Assembly: GCA_963753845.1 (NCBI GenBank) | Contig: CAVWEI010000006.1 | Coordinates: forward strand, 1 to 64,000 | Origin: Thiosocius sp963753845 | GTDB lineage: Bacteria > Pseudomonadota > Gammaproteobacteria > Chromatiales > Chromatiaceae | Length of the DNA: 64,000 nt | Reading direction: 5' to 3' | Part shown: positions 39,198 to 48,617 of the stretch, one piece after another | Numbering within the stretch: position 1 is the stretch's first letter | Layout: each line of letters starts with the position of its first letter | Notes under the pieces: generated by a model | The model's database searches: none | Told to the model about the DNA's origin: nothing | The model's input: only the letters and a program-made list of their open reading frames with translations | Made by a program: the position numbers and the translations under genes

Positions 39198-40925
39198 ATG
39201 TCTTCTCGTTTTTCACGAACGCTGGCCGTGCTCTTTTTGCTCGGCATGGTCTTTGCGTGCAGCCGCGAATCCGAACGGCCGGCGGGTGATCTGTTGCAGC
39301 ATGTCCCTGCCGACACCCTGTATGCGTTCGTCAACAGCGAGCCCCTGCCCGCCGGCTTGCGGGATAAGCTGGCTGACCACTATGCCGCTAGGCTCGCCGC
39401 CCAGGGGCAGATGATTGCGCAGCTTCGTACCAGGATGGAGGCCGCCGACGACACCGCGCCCATGGCCCGTCAGGCAGCTCGTCTGTTCGATGTACTCGAA
39501 GCAGTGTTTGCCGAGTTCGAAGGTCGCGGTACCGCTGCCGGCATCCGCGAACTCGGAATCGAGCCGGTGACACGTTCGGTGTTCTATGGCATCGGATTGA
39601 TGCCGGCCGTGCGGTTCGAAATCGCCGATGCTGACCGGCTCAACGCCATGCTGGACCGGGTCGAGCGACGTGCCGGTCTCAGCGCGCAGCGTGCCGAACT
39701 CGATGGCCAGGGATACCGCCGTATTGACCTGGGCAAATTCGATCTTGTGCTGTCTGTCACCGGGCGTCACGCCATCGCCGGCCTGTTGCCCGATACCCTT
39801 TTTGATCGAGACTTGGCGCTGCTGCTCGGCCAGGAGCAGCCATCCAGCAGCCTGGCAGACTCGGGCGAGATCGAGGCCCTGATCGAACGGCATGGCTTCA
39901 CCGGGTTTGGAGAGGGTTTCCTCAAGTTGGATCGCCTGCTCGCTGTCCTGCTGGGCAAGGGCGAGGGCAGGAACGCGCAGCTGATGCAGGCACTGGGAGG
40001 CGTCCCCGCCGAAGTATCGGCCGGCTGCATGGATATGAGCGAGCAGCTGGTCGCCGGTATGCCACGGGTGGTGATCGGGATCAGGGGAGCAGACGAGGAC
40101 CGACTGGCAACGCGTGCGGTCTGGGAGAGTGCGCCCGCGGTCGCGGCAGGGTTGCAAAAACTTGCTGCCCCGGTACCGGGCCTCGGCAGCCCATACCAGG
40201 GCATGTTGGCGGTGGGCATGGGGATAGACCTGCCACAGCTGCGCAACGCCATCGATGCACTTCTTCGCGAGGTGATCGCCAGTGGATCGGCCTGCGAGTG
40301 GGTGGACCCCGAGCGTCTGAAGGCGGTCATGCCGCAATTGAACCTTGCCCTGGGCCCGATGACGGCCGGAATCAACGGTTTCAATATGCAGATCGACGAC
40401 CTGACCATCGACCCCGCGACGCTGCAACCGGGTGATGTGCGTGCGGGCCTGCTGATCGCCGTCGATGACCCGCGCGGCATATTTGCCCTTGGGGCGATGT
40501 TCAGTCCGGCGCTCGCCACCCTCGAAATCCCCGATGACGGCAGTTTCGTGGATCTGCCGGCCGACCTCTCACCGGGCGGCCATGCGCCGCCAATGAAGGT
40601 TGCGATCAGGGACCGGTCACTGGTGCTGTTGGCCGGCGCCGGGTCAGCCGATATGGCGCAGGGCTTGCTGGCCGGGGTTGGTGCCACCCCCGGGCCACTG
40701 TTTGCGATCGACTACGGGATCTATCAGCTGGTGCAGCGTTTTGGCGACCAGGTGGACAGCGTCATCGTTCAGCTGGAGAGTCGGGGCGAGAACGAGGCCG
40801 CGGCCGAGTTGCGCGACCAACTCGCGGGGTTCCGTCTGCAGGCCGAGCATTTCGAACGCCTGCAGTTGTCGGTGCACGCCAATGCCGAGGGTCTGGTATT
40901 TGACCAGGTGATGGAGTTTCGCTGA
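39198..40925 (+). CDS. Putative lipoprotein of unknown function
   Basis: A 575-residue exported lipoprotein. The signal is TLAVLFLLGMVFAC, with the lipobox Cys at about residue 21. The residue after Cys is Ser, which favours outer-membrane sorting. The mature protein opens HVPADTLYAFVNSEPLP and has repeated alpha/beta segments with many glycine-hydrophobic turns. It resembles the large exported proteins that start with a P-ADT-(V/A)-hydrophobic motif, but I cannot assign a named family. GGGGTGA precedes the ATG at 39198. It follows aroE by 37 bp on the same strand. Confidence 0.8.
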   Translation: MSSRFSRTLAVLFLLGMVFACSRESERPAGDLLQHVPADTLYAFVNSEPLPAGLRDKLADHYAARLAAQGQMIAQLRTRMEAADDTAPMARQAARLFDVLEAVFAEFEGRGTAAGIRELGIEPVTRSVFYGIGLMPAVRFEIADADRLNAMLDRVERRAGLSAQRAELDGQGYRRIDLGKFDLVLSVTGRHAIAGLLPDTLFDRDLALLLGQEQPSSSLADSGEIEALIERHGFTGFGEGFLKLDRLLAVLLGKGEGRNAQLMQALGGVPAEVSAGCMDMSEQLVAGMPRVVIGIRGADEDRLATRAVWESAPAVAAGLQKLAAPVPGLGSPYQGMLAVGMGIDLPQLRNAIDALLREVIASGSACEWVDPERLKAVMPQLNLALGPMTAGINGFNMQIDDLTIDPATLQPGDVRAGLLIAVDDPRGIFALGAMFSPALATLEIPDDGSFVDLPADLSPGGHAPPMKVAIRDRSLVLLAGAGSADMAQGLLAGVGATPGPLFAIDYGIYQLVQRFGDQVDSVIVQLESRGENEAAAELRDQLAGFRLQAEHFERLQLSVHANAEGLVFDQVMEFR

Positions 40926-41314
40926 TTGCAGGGAGGGAATGGGGGGGTGGCCTTGTCGGAGTTGTTTTGATGTGCGCTGTCGCGCATTGGTTTTTTGATG
41001 CGCTCGGCGGAGCGCGCCCGCATTCATTTCTTTTGCTTGTCCAAAAGAAACGAACCAAAGAAAAAGACACCCGACGACTTGCCCCTTGCTATCGCAAGCG
41101 GTTCCCTGCGCTTCTCGCCCTTTCCGGCGCGCGTGAACTCGGAGCGCAGCGGAGATCAAGCCGTGGGGGGCCGTTTCTTTTGACTACTTTTCTTTGCGGC
41201 ATGGCAAAGAAAAGTAGTGCTGGCGCGCTGAGCCCAGCGCTTTCAAAAACCATCTCGCGTCAGCGCAAATCAAAGCCATTTACAAGGGGGCGCAGCCTGC
41301 ATAAGACCCCGGGG
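40926..41314. repeat. Gene-free 389-bp gap holding a dispersed-repeat-like element
   Basis: No credible gene is present. From about 40970 to 41310 the sequence contains two perfect hairpins: TTTCTTTTG...CAAAAGAAA (41027-41050, 6-nt loop) and a 14-bp stem CTACTTTTCTTTGC...GCAAAGAAAAGTAG (41184-41217, 6-nt loop). Between them runs a stretch with the look of the widespread proteobacterial intergenic repeat whose conceptual translations contain VQKKxTKEKDT. The short frames here (for example LLLVQKKRTKEKDT) are of that kind. The element lies between the convergent lipoprotein and carbonic-anhydrase-like genes and could also serve as a bidirectional transcription stop. Confidence 0.7.
41184..41217. 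terminator. 14-bp perfect hairpin, possible terminator or repeat end
   Basis: CTACTTTTCTTTGC, a GGCATG loop, then the exact inverse repeat. It lies between convergent genes, about 260 bp after the lipoprotein stop and about 100 bp after the carbonic-anhydrase-like stop. There is no uninterrupted T-run directly after the stem, so intrinsic termination is uncertain. It may instead be the end of the intergenic repeat element. Confidence 0.4.
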
Positions 41315-41854
41315 CTAGGCCAGTTCGTTACGATGACGCTGCGCTAGCTTGACGTAATAGGCCGCCGAGTATGCGAAGAATTCATTCTCCCGGTCGCTCA
41401 GCGGGCGTGCCTGGCGTGCAGGCGAGCCGCTGTAAAGATAGCCTGAAACCAGGGTCTTGCCGGGCGGTACCAGGCTGCCGGCGGCGATCATGACGCCGGC
41501 CTCGACCACCACCTTGTCCATGACGATCGCGCCCATGCCGACCAGGCAACCGTCACCGATTTTGCAGCCATGCAATACGGCCTTGTGACCGACCGTGACG
41601 CGGTCGCCGACGATCAGTGGCGAACCGCCGGGCATGAAGGGGCCATCGTGGCTGTTGTGCAGCACACAGCCATCCTGGATATTGGTTTCGCGACCGATGC
41701 GGATGCGATGGATGTCTCCGCGCACCACCGCACCGGGCCAGATACTCGAATGCGCACCGATGTGCACATCACCGATCACCAGGCAGGTCGGGTCCAGCCA
41801 CGCCTCGGGATCGACATCGGGTACGTGATTCTCGAACGTGCGGATGGGGCTCAT
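41315..41854 (-). CDS. Gamma-carbonic-anhydrase-like hexapeptide-repeat protein
   Basis: A 179-residue left-handed beta-helix protein of the YrdA/PaaY/gamma-CA group. Hexapeptide turns run through about residues 20-135, and the metal-ligand type histidines are in NIQDGCVLHNSHDGP and VTVGHKAVLHGCKIG. A C-terminal helix follows (SDRENEFFAYSAAYYVKLAQRH). Members form trimers with an inter-subunit metal site; many lack proven carbonic anhydrase activity. The ATG at 41854 is preceded by GGTGA. A GTG two codons earlier is possible. Confidence 0.92.
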   Translation of the reverse strand: MSPIRTFENHVPDVDPEAWLDPTCLVIGDVHIGAHSSIWPGAVVRGDIHRIRIGRETNIQDGCVLHNSHDGPFMPGGSPLIVGDRVTVGHKAVLHGCKIGDGCLVGMGAIVMDKVVVEAGVMIAAGSLVPPGKTLVSGYLYSGSPARQARPLSDRENEFFAYSAAYYVKLAQRHRNELA

Positions 41855-41917
41855 GTTCACCAGTCGTGCTGCCGATATAGTCGCGATACACGTTAACAGG
41901 CATCAGGAGCTTGTGAA

Positions 41918-42490
41918 ATGGAAGTAGGCACAATGATCTTCATTGGAATTGCGGTGTTCGTCATCGGCTATGGCATCGTTATCTATAACAGCCTGGTCGG
42001 GCTGAAACATGCAGTCAGTCAGGCCTGGGCGAACATCGATGTGCTGCTGAAGCAGCGCCACGATGAACTGCCCAAGCTGGTCGAGACCTGCAAACAATAC
42101 ATGAAGCATGAACGGGAGACCCTGGAACAGGTGATGCGTGCGCGTGCCGCGGTCGCGAGCGCGCGCGAGGCACACGACGTTGACGGCGTCGGCGAGGCCG
42201 AGGGGGTGCTGCGGCTGGGGCTGGGCAACCTGTTCGCGGTGGCCGAGGCGTACCCGGACCTGAAGGCGAACGAGAGCTTCCAGCATTTGCAGAGCCGTAT
42301 CACCGGCCTTGAGAACGCGATCGCAGACCGGCGCGAGTTCTACAATGCCTCGGTCAATGTAAACAATGTGCGGATCGAACAGTTCCCGGACCTCATCGTG
42401 GCTCGCCTGCTGAAATTCGAGGCGGCGCAGCTGCTCGAGTTCGCCGAGGGGGAGAAGGCGGATATCAGCCTCAAGGCCCTGTTCCAATAG
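41918..42490 (+). CDS. lemA: LemA family protein
   Basis: A 190-residue protein with one N-terminal membrane anchor (about 5-23) and the LemA helical bundle: YNSLVGLKHAVSQAWANIDVLLKQRHDELPKL-type opening and a C-terminal YNASVNVNNVRIEQFPD signature. AGGAG lies eight bases before the ATG at 41918. The biochemical role of LemA is unclear. It ends 3 bp before a GIDE-domain gene, a pairing seen in other bacteria and suggesting a membrane complex. Confidence 0.94.
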   Translation: MEVGTMIFIGIAVFVIGYGIVIYNSLVGLKHAVSQAWANIDVLLKQRHDELPKLVETCKQYMKHERETLEQVMRARAAVASAREAHDVDGVGEAEGVLRLGLGNLFAVAEAYPDLKANESFQHLQSRITGLENAIADRREFYNASVNVNNVRIEQFPDLIVARLLKFEAAQLLEFAEGEKADISLKALFQ

Positions 42491-42493
42491 CCG

Positions 42494-43447
42494 ATGGGGG
42501 ACTGGCTCGAAAGGCTGGCGCATGCGCCTGACGGCCTGCTTATGCTTACCGGCATCTTTGCCGTGGTTGCCCTCGTGGTGGGTTTCTCGGGGCTGCGGCG
42601 CAGCCGACAGATTGAGGATGTGCCGACCGCGCGGGTACGCTCGGCACCACAGGGCTACGTGGAACTGATCGGGATCGCCCGGATGATGGAGGGCGAGCCG
42701 ATCGTCGCGCCATTGTCGCACACCACCTGTTGCTGGTTTCAATACCGCGTCGAGAAGCGCAGCGGCAAGGACTGGCGGGTGGTGCAGTCAGGAACCAGCG
42801 ACGGGATCTTCATCCTGCGCGACGAAACCGGGGATTGCGTGATCGACCCGGAGGGCGCCGAGGTGACGACACGCCACAAGCGGACATGGCACGACGACGG
42901 CCATGGCTGGGGTGGACACGGGGTCCACGCGCGTCTGCCGAGTCTCGGCAAGACAGCGGACATGGTGATCGAAATCGGTGGCGGTCTGCTCGACAGTTTG
43001 GGGGGCGGCGGCCAATACCGTTACACGGAATCGCTGGTGAGGGATGGTGATCCCCTGTACGCGATCGGCAGGTTTCGAAGCCTGGGTGGAGCCGACCAGA
43101 GCAGCACCCTGCGCGATCTGACGGGTGCGGTGCTGCGCGAGTGGAAGCGGCAGCCCGATACCCTGCGCGAGCGATTCGACAGCAATCGTGACGGCCTGAT
43201 CGATGCCGGGGAGTGGGAGCGCGCGCGCGCGGTCGCGGAGCGCGAGGCCGCCAGAGGGCATGCGGAGATTCTCCAGCGGGATCAGACACATACTCTCGTA
43301 AAGCCGACAGACGGCAGGTATTACCTGCTGTCCAATCTGGAGGAGTTCGACCTGCTTCGGCGTTATCGATGGCGTATGCGGTCGGGATTCGGGCTGTTTC
43401 TGCTGCTGGGCGGCGCGTCGGCGCTGATGCTTTCGACCCGCATCTGA
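42494..43447 (+). CDS. GIDE-domain membrane protein with EF-hand-like loop
   Basis: A 317-residue protein with an N-terminal TM (about 15-35), a GIDE/BAM-type domain (about 45-200, with GYVELIGIARMMEGEPIVAPLSHTTCCWFQYRVEK) and a C-terminal TM (about 292-312), giving two membrane anchors. Between them, DSNRDGLIDAGE (43178-43213) is a complete 12-residue EF-hand calcium loop. Mitochondrial relatives (MUL1/MAPL) carry a RING ligase domain, which is absent here. Together with lemA (3 bp upstream) it likely forms a membrane-associated pair of unknown role. Confidence 0.85.
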   Translation: MGDWLERLAHAPDGLLMLTGIFAVVALVVGFSGLRRSRQIEDVPTARVRSAPQGYVELIGIARMMEGEPIVAPLSHTTCCWFQYRVEKRSGKDWRVVQSGTSDGIFILRDETGDCVIDPEGAEVTTRHKRTWHDDGHGWGGHGVHARLPSLGKTADMVIEIGGGLLDSLGGGGQYRYTESLVRDGDPLYAIGRFRSLGGADQSSTLRDLTGAVLREWKRQPDTLRERFDSNRDGLIDAGEWERARAVAEREAARGHAEILQRDQTHTLVKPTDGRYYLLSNLEEFDLLRRYRWRMRSGFGLFLLLGGASALMLSTRI

Positions 43448-43533
43448 AGCAGCGGACGGGCCGTGCCTGCAGAACCAAAATCCGAATCAATCCCGGAACG
43501 GGTTCAAGGTTTTCCGTTCGCCCCTCGGCTAGA

Positions 43534-45796
43534 ATGGAAAGAAGAAATATAGACGGGGCATCCAGCTTGATTCCCAAGAAATCCGGGCCTCCCCTGGTTG
43601 AGTTCGGTGCCAGCGGCGATATAGCCGGACAGGCCCCGGGCGACCGTGCCATGGAGGCGCTGGGGTTCCTGGCCACGGCGGCAGGTGGCGGGACATTTTT
43701 CCAGGATTGTGTCGCGCCTGTTGGCGTCTGCCTATGGCGTCGCCCATGCTTTCATTGCGACTTTCGCGGACGATTCGGACTCCAAGCTGAGCACCCTTGC
43801 AGGCTGGTCGAACGGCAGCGTGGCCGCCGGGTTCTCCTACGAGCTCGCCGGGTCGCCCTGTCTGGATGTCCTGGCCCACGGGCGTGTGTCCATTCAAAGT
43901 GGGGCCAGGGAGTCGTATCCGCTTGGCCGGTGGCTGGGCGAGATGGGTATCGAAGGCTACCAGGGTGCTGCATTGCTGGCCGCCGATGGCGAGACGCTGG
44001 GCGTACTGGTTGTGGCTGATGTCCACCCTATCGGCAGGGATCCCGGCCTGCATGCGCTGCTCGGCCATTTCGCCACCCGCATCGGCCTCGAACTCGCAAG
44101 GCAGAGAGTGGACCAGGGCCTGCGGCTGGCCGCCAGCGTGTTCGAACAGAGTCCGCAGGGCATCATGATCACCGACGCAGACCAGCGTATCCGCAAGGTC
44201 AATGCCGCATTTACCTCGATAACCGGCTGGCAGGAGGCCGAGGTGCTCGGGCGCAGGGAGAGCATGCTGAGCGCCGGGCGCGACGATCCCGGCCTGCGCG
44301 CGGAGATGCAGCGGGCGCAGGATGCCGGCAGCATCTGGGTAGGCGAGCTGTGGAGCCGTCGCCGTGACGGCGAGGTGTACCCGGAAAACCGCACCGTGGT
44401 TGCGGTCAGGGGGGAGGACGGGCGCCTGGAGCACTACGTCAGCACCTTCAGTGATATCTCGGCCGAGAAGTTTGCAGCCGAGCGTATTCACCGCCTCGCC
44501 CACTACGATGCGACCACCGAGCTTCCGAACCGGGTGCTGCTGCAGGACCGCCTGCTGCATGCGATCAACCGGGTGGTGCGTGGTGGCGGCCGGTTGGCGC
44601 TGCTGTTTCTCGACCTGGACGGCTTCAAACTGATCAACGACACCCTGGGGCACAGTGCCGGCGACGAGATGCTGCGCCTGGTCGGGGTGCGCCTCACCGC
44701 GCGGCTGCGCAAGGTGGATGTCGTCGCACGCGTGGGCGGTGACGAGTTCGCAGTCGTGCTCGGCGACGTCGAACACGACAACGACGTTCAGAGAATCTGT
44801 GACCAGCTGCTGGAGGTCGTCACTGAGCCCTACGAGCTCAGCGGTCAGGCAGCCCACGTCACCACCAGCATCGGCATCGCGATGTTTCCGGAAGACGGCA
44901 GTGACGTGCAAACCCTGCTCAAGCATGCCGATGCGGCCATGTACCGGGCCAAGGAGAGCGGCAAGAACCGTTATGCCTTTTACGAGCCGGAGATGAACCA
45001 GCGCGCCGAGGAGCGCCTGCAGCTGACCCGGCAGCTGCGGCAGGCACTCGACCGCGAGGAATTCGGTCTTTGTTATCAGCCACAGTACGACCTGGCCTCG
45101 GGGCGACTGGTCGGCGTCGAGGCCCTGGTCCGCTGGCGGGACGGGGATGGCAATATGGTACCGCCCTCGGTGTTCATCCCGGTCGCAGAGGACAGCGGCC
45201 TGATCATCCCGCTCGGAAACTGGGTACTCAGGCAGGCCTGCGTGCAGGCGCAGCAGTGGCGTGAACAGGGACTCGATTTCGGACGCCTGTCGGTGAACAT
45301 ATCCGGACGTCAGTTCAACGAAGAGGGGCTGCAGGCTGCTGTGGCCGCGGCACTGGCGGCGAGCGGCCTGCCTGCCGACCGCCTGGAGCTGGAGATCACC
45401 GAGAGCTGGGTCATGGAGGGGCCGTTCAGGGCCGAGCACCAGATGCGCCTGCTGGACGAGATGGGGGTCAGCCTGGTGATCGACGATTTCGGTGTGGCCA
45501 ATTCCTCGATGGCCTACCTCAAGCGATTTCCGGTGCAGAAGCTCAAGATCGATCGCTCCTTCATCCGCGACATCCTGTCCGACTCGGATGATGCCGCCAT
45601 TGTGTCCGCCATGATCGCCATGGGCCACAGCCTCGGCCTGCGCGTGGTCGCGGAGGGCGTGGAGACCTCGGAGCAGAGTGCCTTCCTGCGTGGCACCGGT
45701 TGCGACGAGGTCCAGGGCTACCTGTTCGGTCGCCCGGTACCCTACGATGAGCTGAATATACTGCTGCTTTACAGTCCCACCCTGTCCCCCTCCTGA
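43534..45796 (+). CDS. GAF-PAS-GGDEF-EAL c-di-GMP protein (frameshifted near 43708)
   Basis: Repaired length is 753 residues: GAF-like domain (about 35-180), PAS (about 185-310), GGDEF (about 315-485) and EAL (about 495-745). No transmembrane segment is seen, so it should be cytosolic. The cyclase loop is VGGDEF. EAL features include EALVRW, NISGRQF, ELEITES, DDFG, LKIDRSF and AEGVET. In DDFGVANSS the usual GTG after DDF is altered, which could affect loop 6. The first 58 residues lie in one frame and the rest in the next. Removing one T at 43707-43708 joins GTFFQD to VSRLLASAYGV. The ATG at 43534 is the best start but lacks a clear ribosome site, and TTG 43567 is possible. Confidence 0.88.
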
Positions 45797-45812
45797 GCAG
45801 AATGCCGGGCCG

Positions 45813-45842
45813 GCGCCAATCAGCCAGTTCTGGCGCGGTTTT
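45813..45842 (+). terminator. Weak terminator-like hairpin after the GAF-GGDEF-EAL gene
   Basis: GCGCCA and TGGCGC form a 6-bp stem around a 12-nt loop, followed by GGTTTT, 17 bp after the stop codon. The long loop and short T-run make it marginal. Confidence 0.3.
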
Positions 45843-45914
45843 CCGGCCTGCAGCAGGCGCCGCCTTCGTGTCAGAATCGCCCGATCGGAACAACCACCAG
45901 AGTATCCCCGCAAG

Positions 45915-47949
45915 ATGAGTAACCCCCTGCTCGAACAAACCGGCCTGCCGGCCTTTTCCCACATTCGGCCCCAACACGTCGAACCGGCCATCGATCAACT
46001 CCTGGCGGAAAACCGCCGGCGCATCGCCGAACTGCTCGACAGCGTGAAGAAGCCGACCTGGCAGAACCTGGTCGAGCCGATCGAGGAATGGGAGGACCGC
46101 CTGGGGCGGGTCTGGTCGCCGGTCTCGCACATGAATTCCGTGATGAACAGCGACGAGCTGCGTGCGGCATACAACGCCTGCCTGCCCAAGCTGTCCGATT
46201 ACGGCAGCGAGATGGGCCATAACGACAGGCTTTATGCAGCGTACAAGGCGGTCGCCGCCGATGCGGAACAGCTCGATGACGCCCAGCGCAAGGTGCTGGA
46301 CAACGCCCTGCGCGACTTTCACCTGTCCGGTGTGGACCTGCCGCCGGCCGACAAGGAGCGCTTCAAACAGATCAGCCAGGAACTGTCGAAGCTGACCAGC
46401 GGTTACTCGGACAATGTGCTGGATGCGACCAATGCCTGGAGCAAGCGTATCGAGGACCCCGCGGCATTGGCGGGCCTGCCGCAGTCCGCACTCGACTTGG
46501 CGCGGCAGACGGCCGAACAGCGCGGTGAAGAAGGATGGCTGCTGACCCTCGACTATCCCTCTTTCTTTCCGGTGATGAACTACGCGGACGATCCGGCGCT
46601 GAGGCGCGAGGTCTACGAGGCCTACCAGACTCGCGCAAGTGACCAGGGTCCGCACGCCGGCAGATACGACAACACCGAAAACATGGAGCGCATCCTGGCC
46701 TTGCGGCACGAACAGGCGCAGCTGCTCGGTTTTGCGAACTACGCCGAGCGCTCACTGGAGCGCAAGATGGCGCGCTCGACCGACCAGTGTGGTGGAGTTC
46801 CTTCACGACCTGGCGGCCAGGTCCCGGCCGCAGGCGGAGCGTGAACTGGCCGAGCTTCGGGCCTATGCCGCCGAACACCACGACGTGGCTGAACTCGATC
46901 CCTGGGACATCGCCTACTACAGCGAAAAACTGCGTCAGCACTGCTACAGCATCACCCAGGAAGAGGTGAAGCCCTACTTTCCGGCAGACCGCGTGGTGCC
47001 CGGCATGTTCGAGGTGGTCGGCAGGTTGTATGGCGTCAGTTTCCACGCGGTCGACGGCGTGGACAGCTGGCATCCGGACGTCAGGTTCTACGAAATACGG
47101 GACCATGACGGCAGCTTGCGTGGGCAGTTCTATTTCGATCTCTACGCCCGCCAGAACAAGCGGGGCGGGGCCTGGATGGATGATTGCCAGTCGCGCATGA
47201 GGACCGCCAGCGTGGATCAGATCCCGGTCGCCTACATGACCTGCAATTTCAGCCCGCCGGTTGGGGGCAAGCCGGCCCTGCTGACCCATGACGAGGTCGA
47301 GACCCTGTTCCACGAGTTCGGACACGGTCTGCACCACATGCTGACCAGGGTGGATTACGTCGCCATTTCCGGGATCAACGGGGTGGCCTGGGATGCGGTC
47401 GAACTGCCTTCGCAGTTCATGGAGAACTACAGCTGGGAGCGCGAGGCGCTGGACCTGTTCGCGGCCCACCACGAGACCGGCGAACGTATCCCCGACGAGC
47501 TGTACCGGCGCATGCTGGCGGCCAGGAATTTCCAGTCCGGGATGGCCATGGTGAGGCAACTCGAGTTTTCGCTGTTCGACTTCCGCATACACCGCGAATT
47601 CGATCCGGCAAAGGGCGGACGGATTTACGAGATCCTCGGCGAGGTCCGCGACGAGGTGGCGGTGATCAAGCCGCCGGCCTGGAACCGCTTCGCGCACGCC
47701 TTTTCGCATATTTTTGCCGGTGGCTACGCGGCCGGCTACTACAGCTACAAGTGGGCGGAGGTGCTGTCGGCGGACGCCTTCTCGCTGTTCGAGGAGAACG
47801 GCGTATTCGATCAGGCCACCGGGCAGTCATTTCTGCACAACATCCTCGAGATGGGTGGCTCCAGGGATGCCATGGACCTGTTCGTCGCCTTCCGCGGGCG
47901 CGAGCCGCGGATCGACGCCCTGCTGCGTCACACCGGGATCGCGGCCTGA
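45915..47949 (+). CDS. prlC: Oligopeptidase A, M3 family (frameshifted near 46788)
   Basis: Oligopeptidase A is a zinc metallopeptidase that degrades short cytosolic peptides and signal-peptide fragments. The zinc site HEFGH is in ETLFHEFGHGLHHML, and FSHIFAGGYAAGYYSYKW is the M3 C-terminal signature. The first 291 residues (from MSNPLLEQTGLPAF) end in ERKMARSTDQ. The next frame continues VVEFLHDLAARSRPQ to the stop at 47947-47949. Removing one base at 46788 gives 677 residues, close to E. coli PrlC. The stop overlaps the next start by one base (TGATG). Confidence 0.95.
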
Positions 47950-48518
47950 TGGATGGAGCCTTGGAGACGGGGCTGGCCCCTGACGAGCTGGATCACCTGC
48001 AGACCGAGCTGGTCGGGCAGCTGGAAGAGGCCGGCTGCATGCCCCTGGACGTGGCACACGGTTTCCTGACTGCGACCGCGGCGGCGGCCGCGTCTGGCGG
48101 TGGGCACCAGGACGCGGCACTGCTCGACCGGGTGCTCGGCCGGCTCGCCGCGGACCAGAGACTGCGTGGTCTGCTGGCCCGGTTTCGCGGCCAGCTGATG
48201 CAGGATCTGCGCAGTGCCGAGTACGGTCCCCTGATCCTGCAGCTGCCGCGCGACGACGGCAGCACGCTGCCGCTGCCGTATGGCTGGTGCCAGGGCTACA
48301 TCGCGGGCGTGGATTTTCTCGGTGAGCGGCAACGTGACCGCCTGATCGGCGATGAGCAGGCAGGCGTGCTGCTCGCCCCCATCCTGTCGTTCATGATGTA
48401 CGAGGAAGGTCAATGGTTCGATCCGCCCGACGAGGCCGCCCACCGCGAGACAGTCGGGGAACTGGGCGAGGCGGCCGTGGGGCTGTTTCGCTGGTGGCAG
48501 GGCGCCCTGGATAGCTGA
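47949..48518 (+). CDS. UPF0149 (YgfB/YecA-type) family protein
   Basis: A 189-residue cytosolic protein with the UPF0149 layout: an N-terminal helical part with CMPLDVAHGFLTA (about residues 32-44) and the core WCQGYIAGVDF (about 110-120). It lacks the C-terminal zinc-binding SEC-C tail of YecA. The ATG at 47949 shares its A with the prlC stop (TGATG), so it is translationally coupled. Function is poorly known. Confidence 0.85.
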   Translation: MDGALETGLAPDELDHLQTELVGQLEEAGCMPLDVAHGFLTATAAAAASGGGHQDAALLDRVLGRLAADQRLRGLLARFRGQLMQDLRSAEYGPLILQLPRDDGSTLPLPYGWCQGYIAGVDFLGERQRDRLIGDEQAGVLLAPILSFMMYEEGQWFDPPDEAAHRETVGELGEAAVGLFRWWQGALDS

Positions 48519-48617
48519 ACACGCAGCTGAGCGTAAAGCCGCCGTTTCGGCTCCGGATTACGGTCGAGCCCGTTTAGCCGTTAGAATCTGCGGCAAACCC
48601 GGCCGAATGGTTACGAC

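Noticed and set aside
39213..40427. 404-residue antisense frame opposite the large lipoprotein
   Set aside because: There is no motif or ribosome site, and the plus-strand frame has a lipobox signal peptide.
40967..41347. 126-residue frame in the gap before the carbonic-anhydrase-like gene
   Set aside because: It is made of the intergenic repeat element and its hairpins and runs into the opposite-strand gene.
43529..45991. 820-residue antisense frame opposite the GAF-GGDEF-EAL gene
   Set aside because: The sense strand carries all GGDEF and EAL motifs; the antisense product is a compositional shadow.
46372..47709. 445-residue antisense frame opposite prlC
   Set aside because: The sense strand has the M3 peptidase HEFGH site and C-terminal signature.
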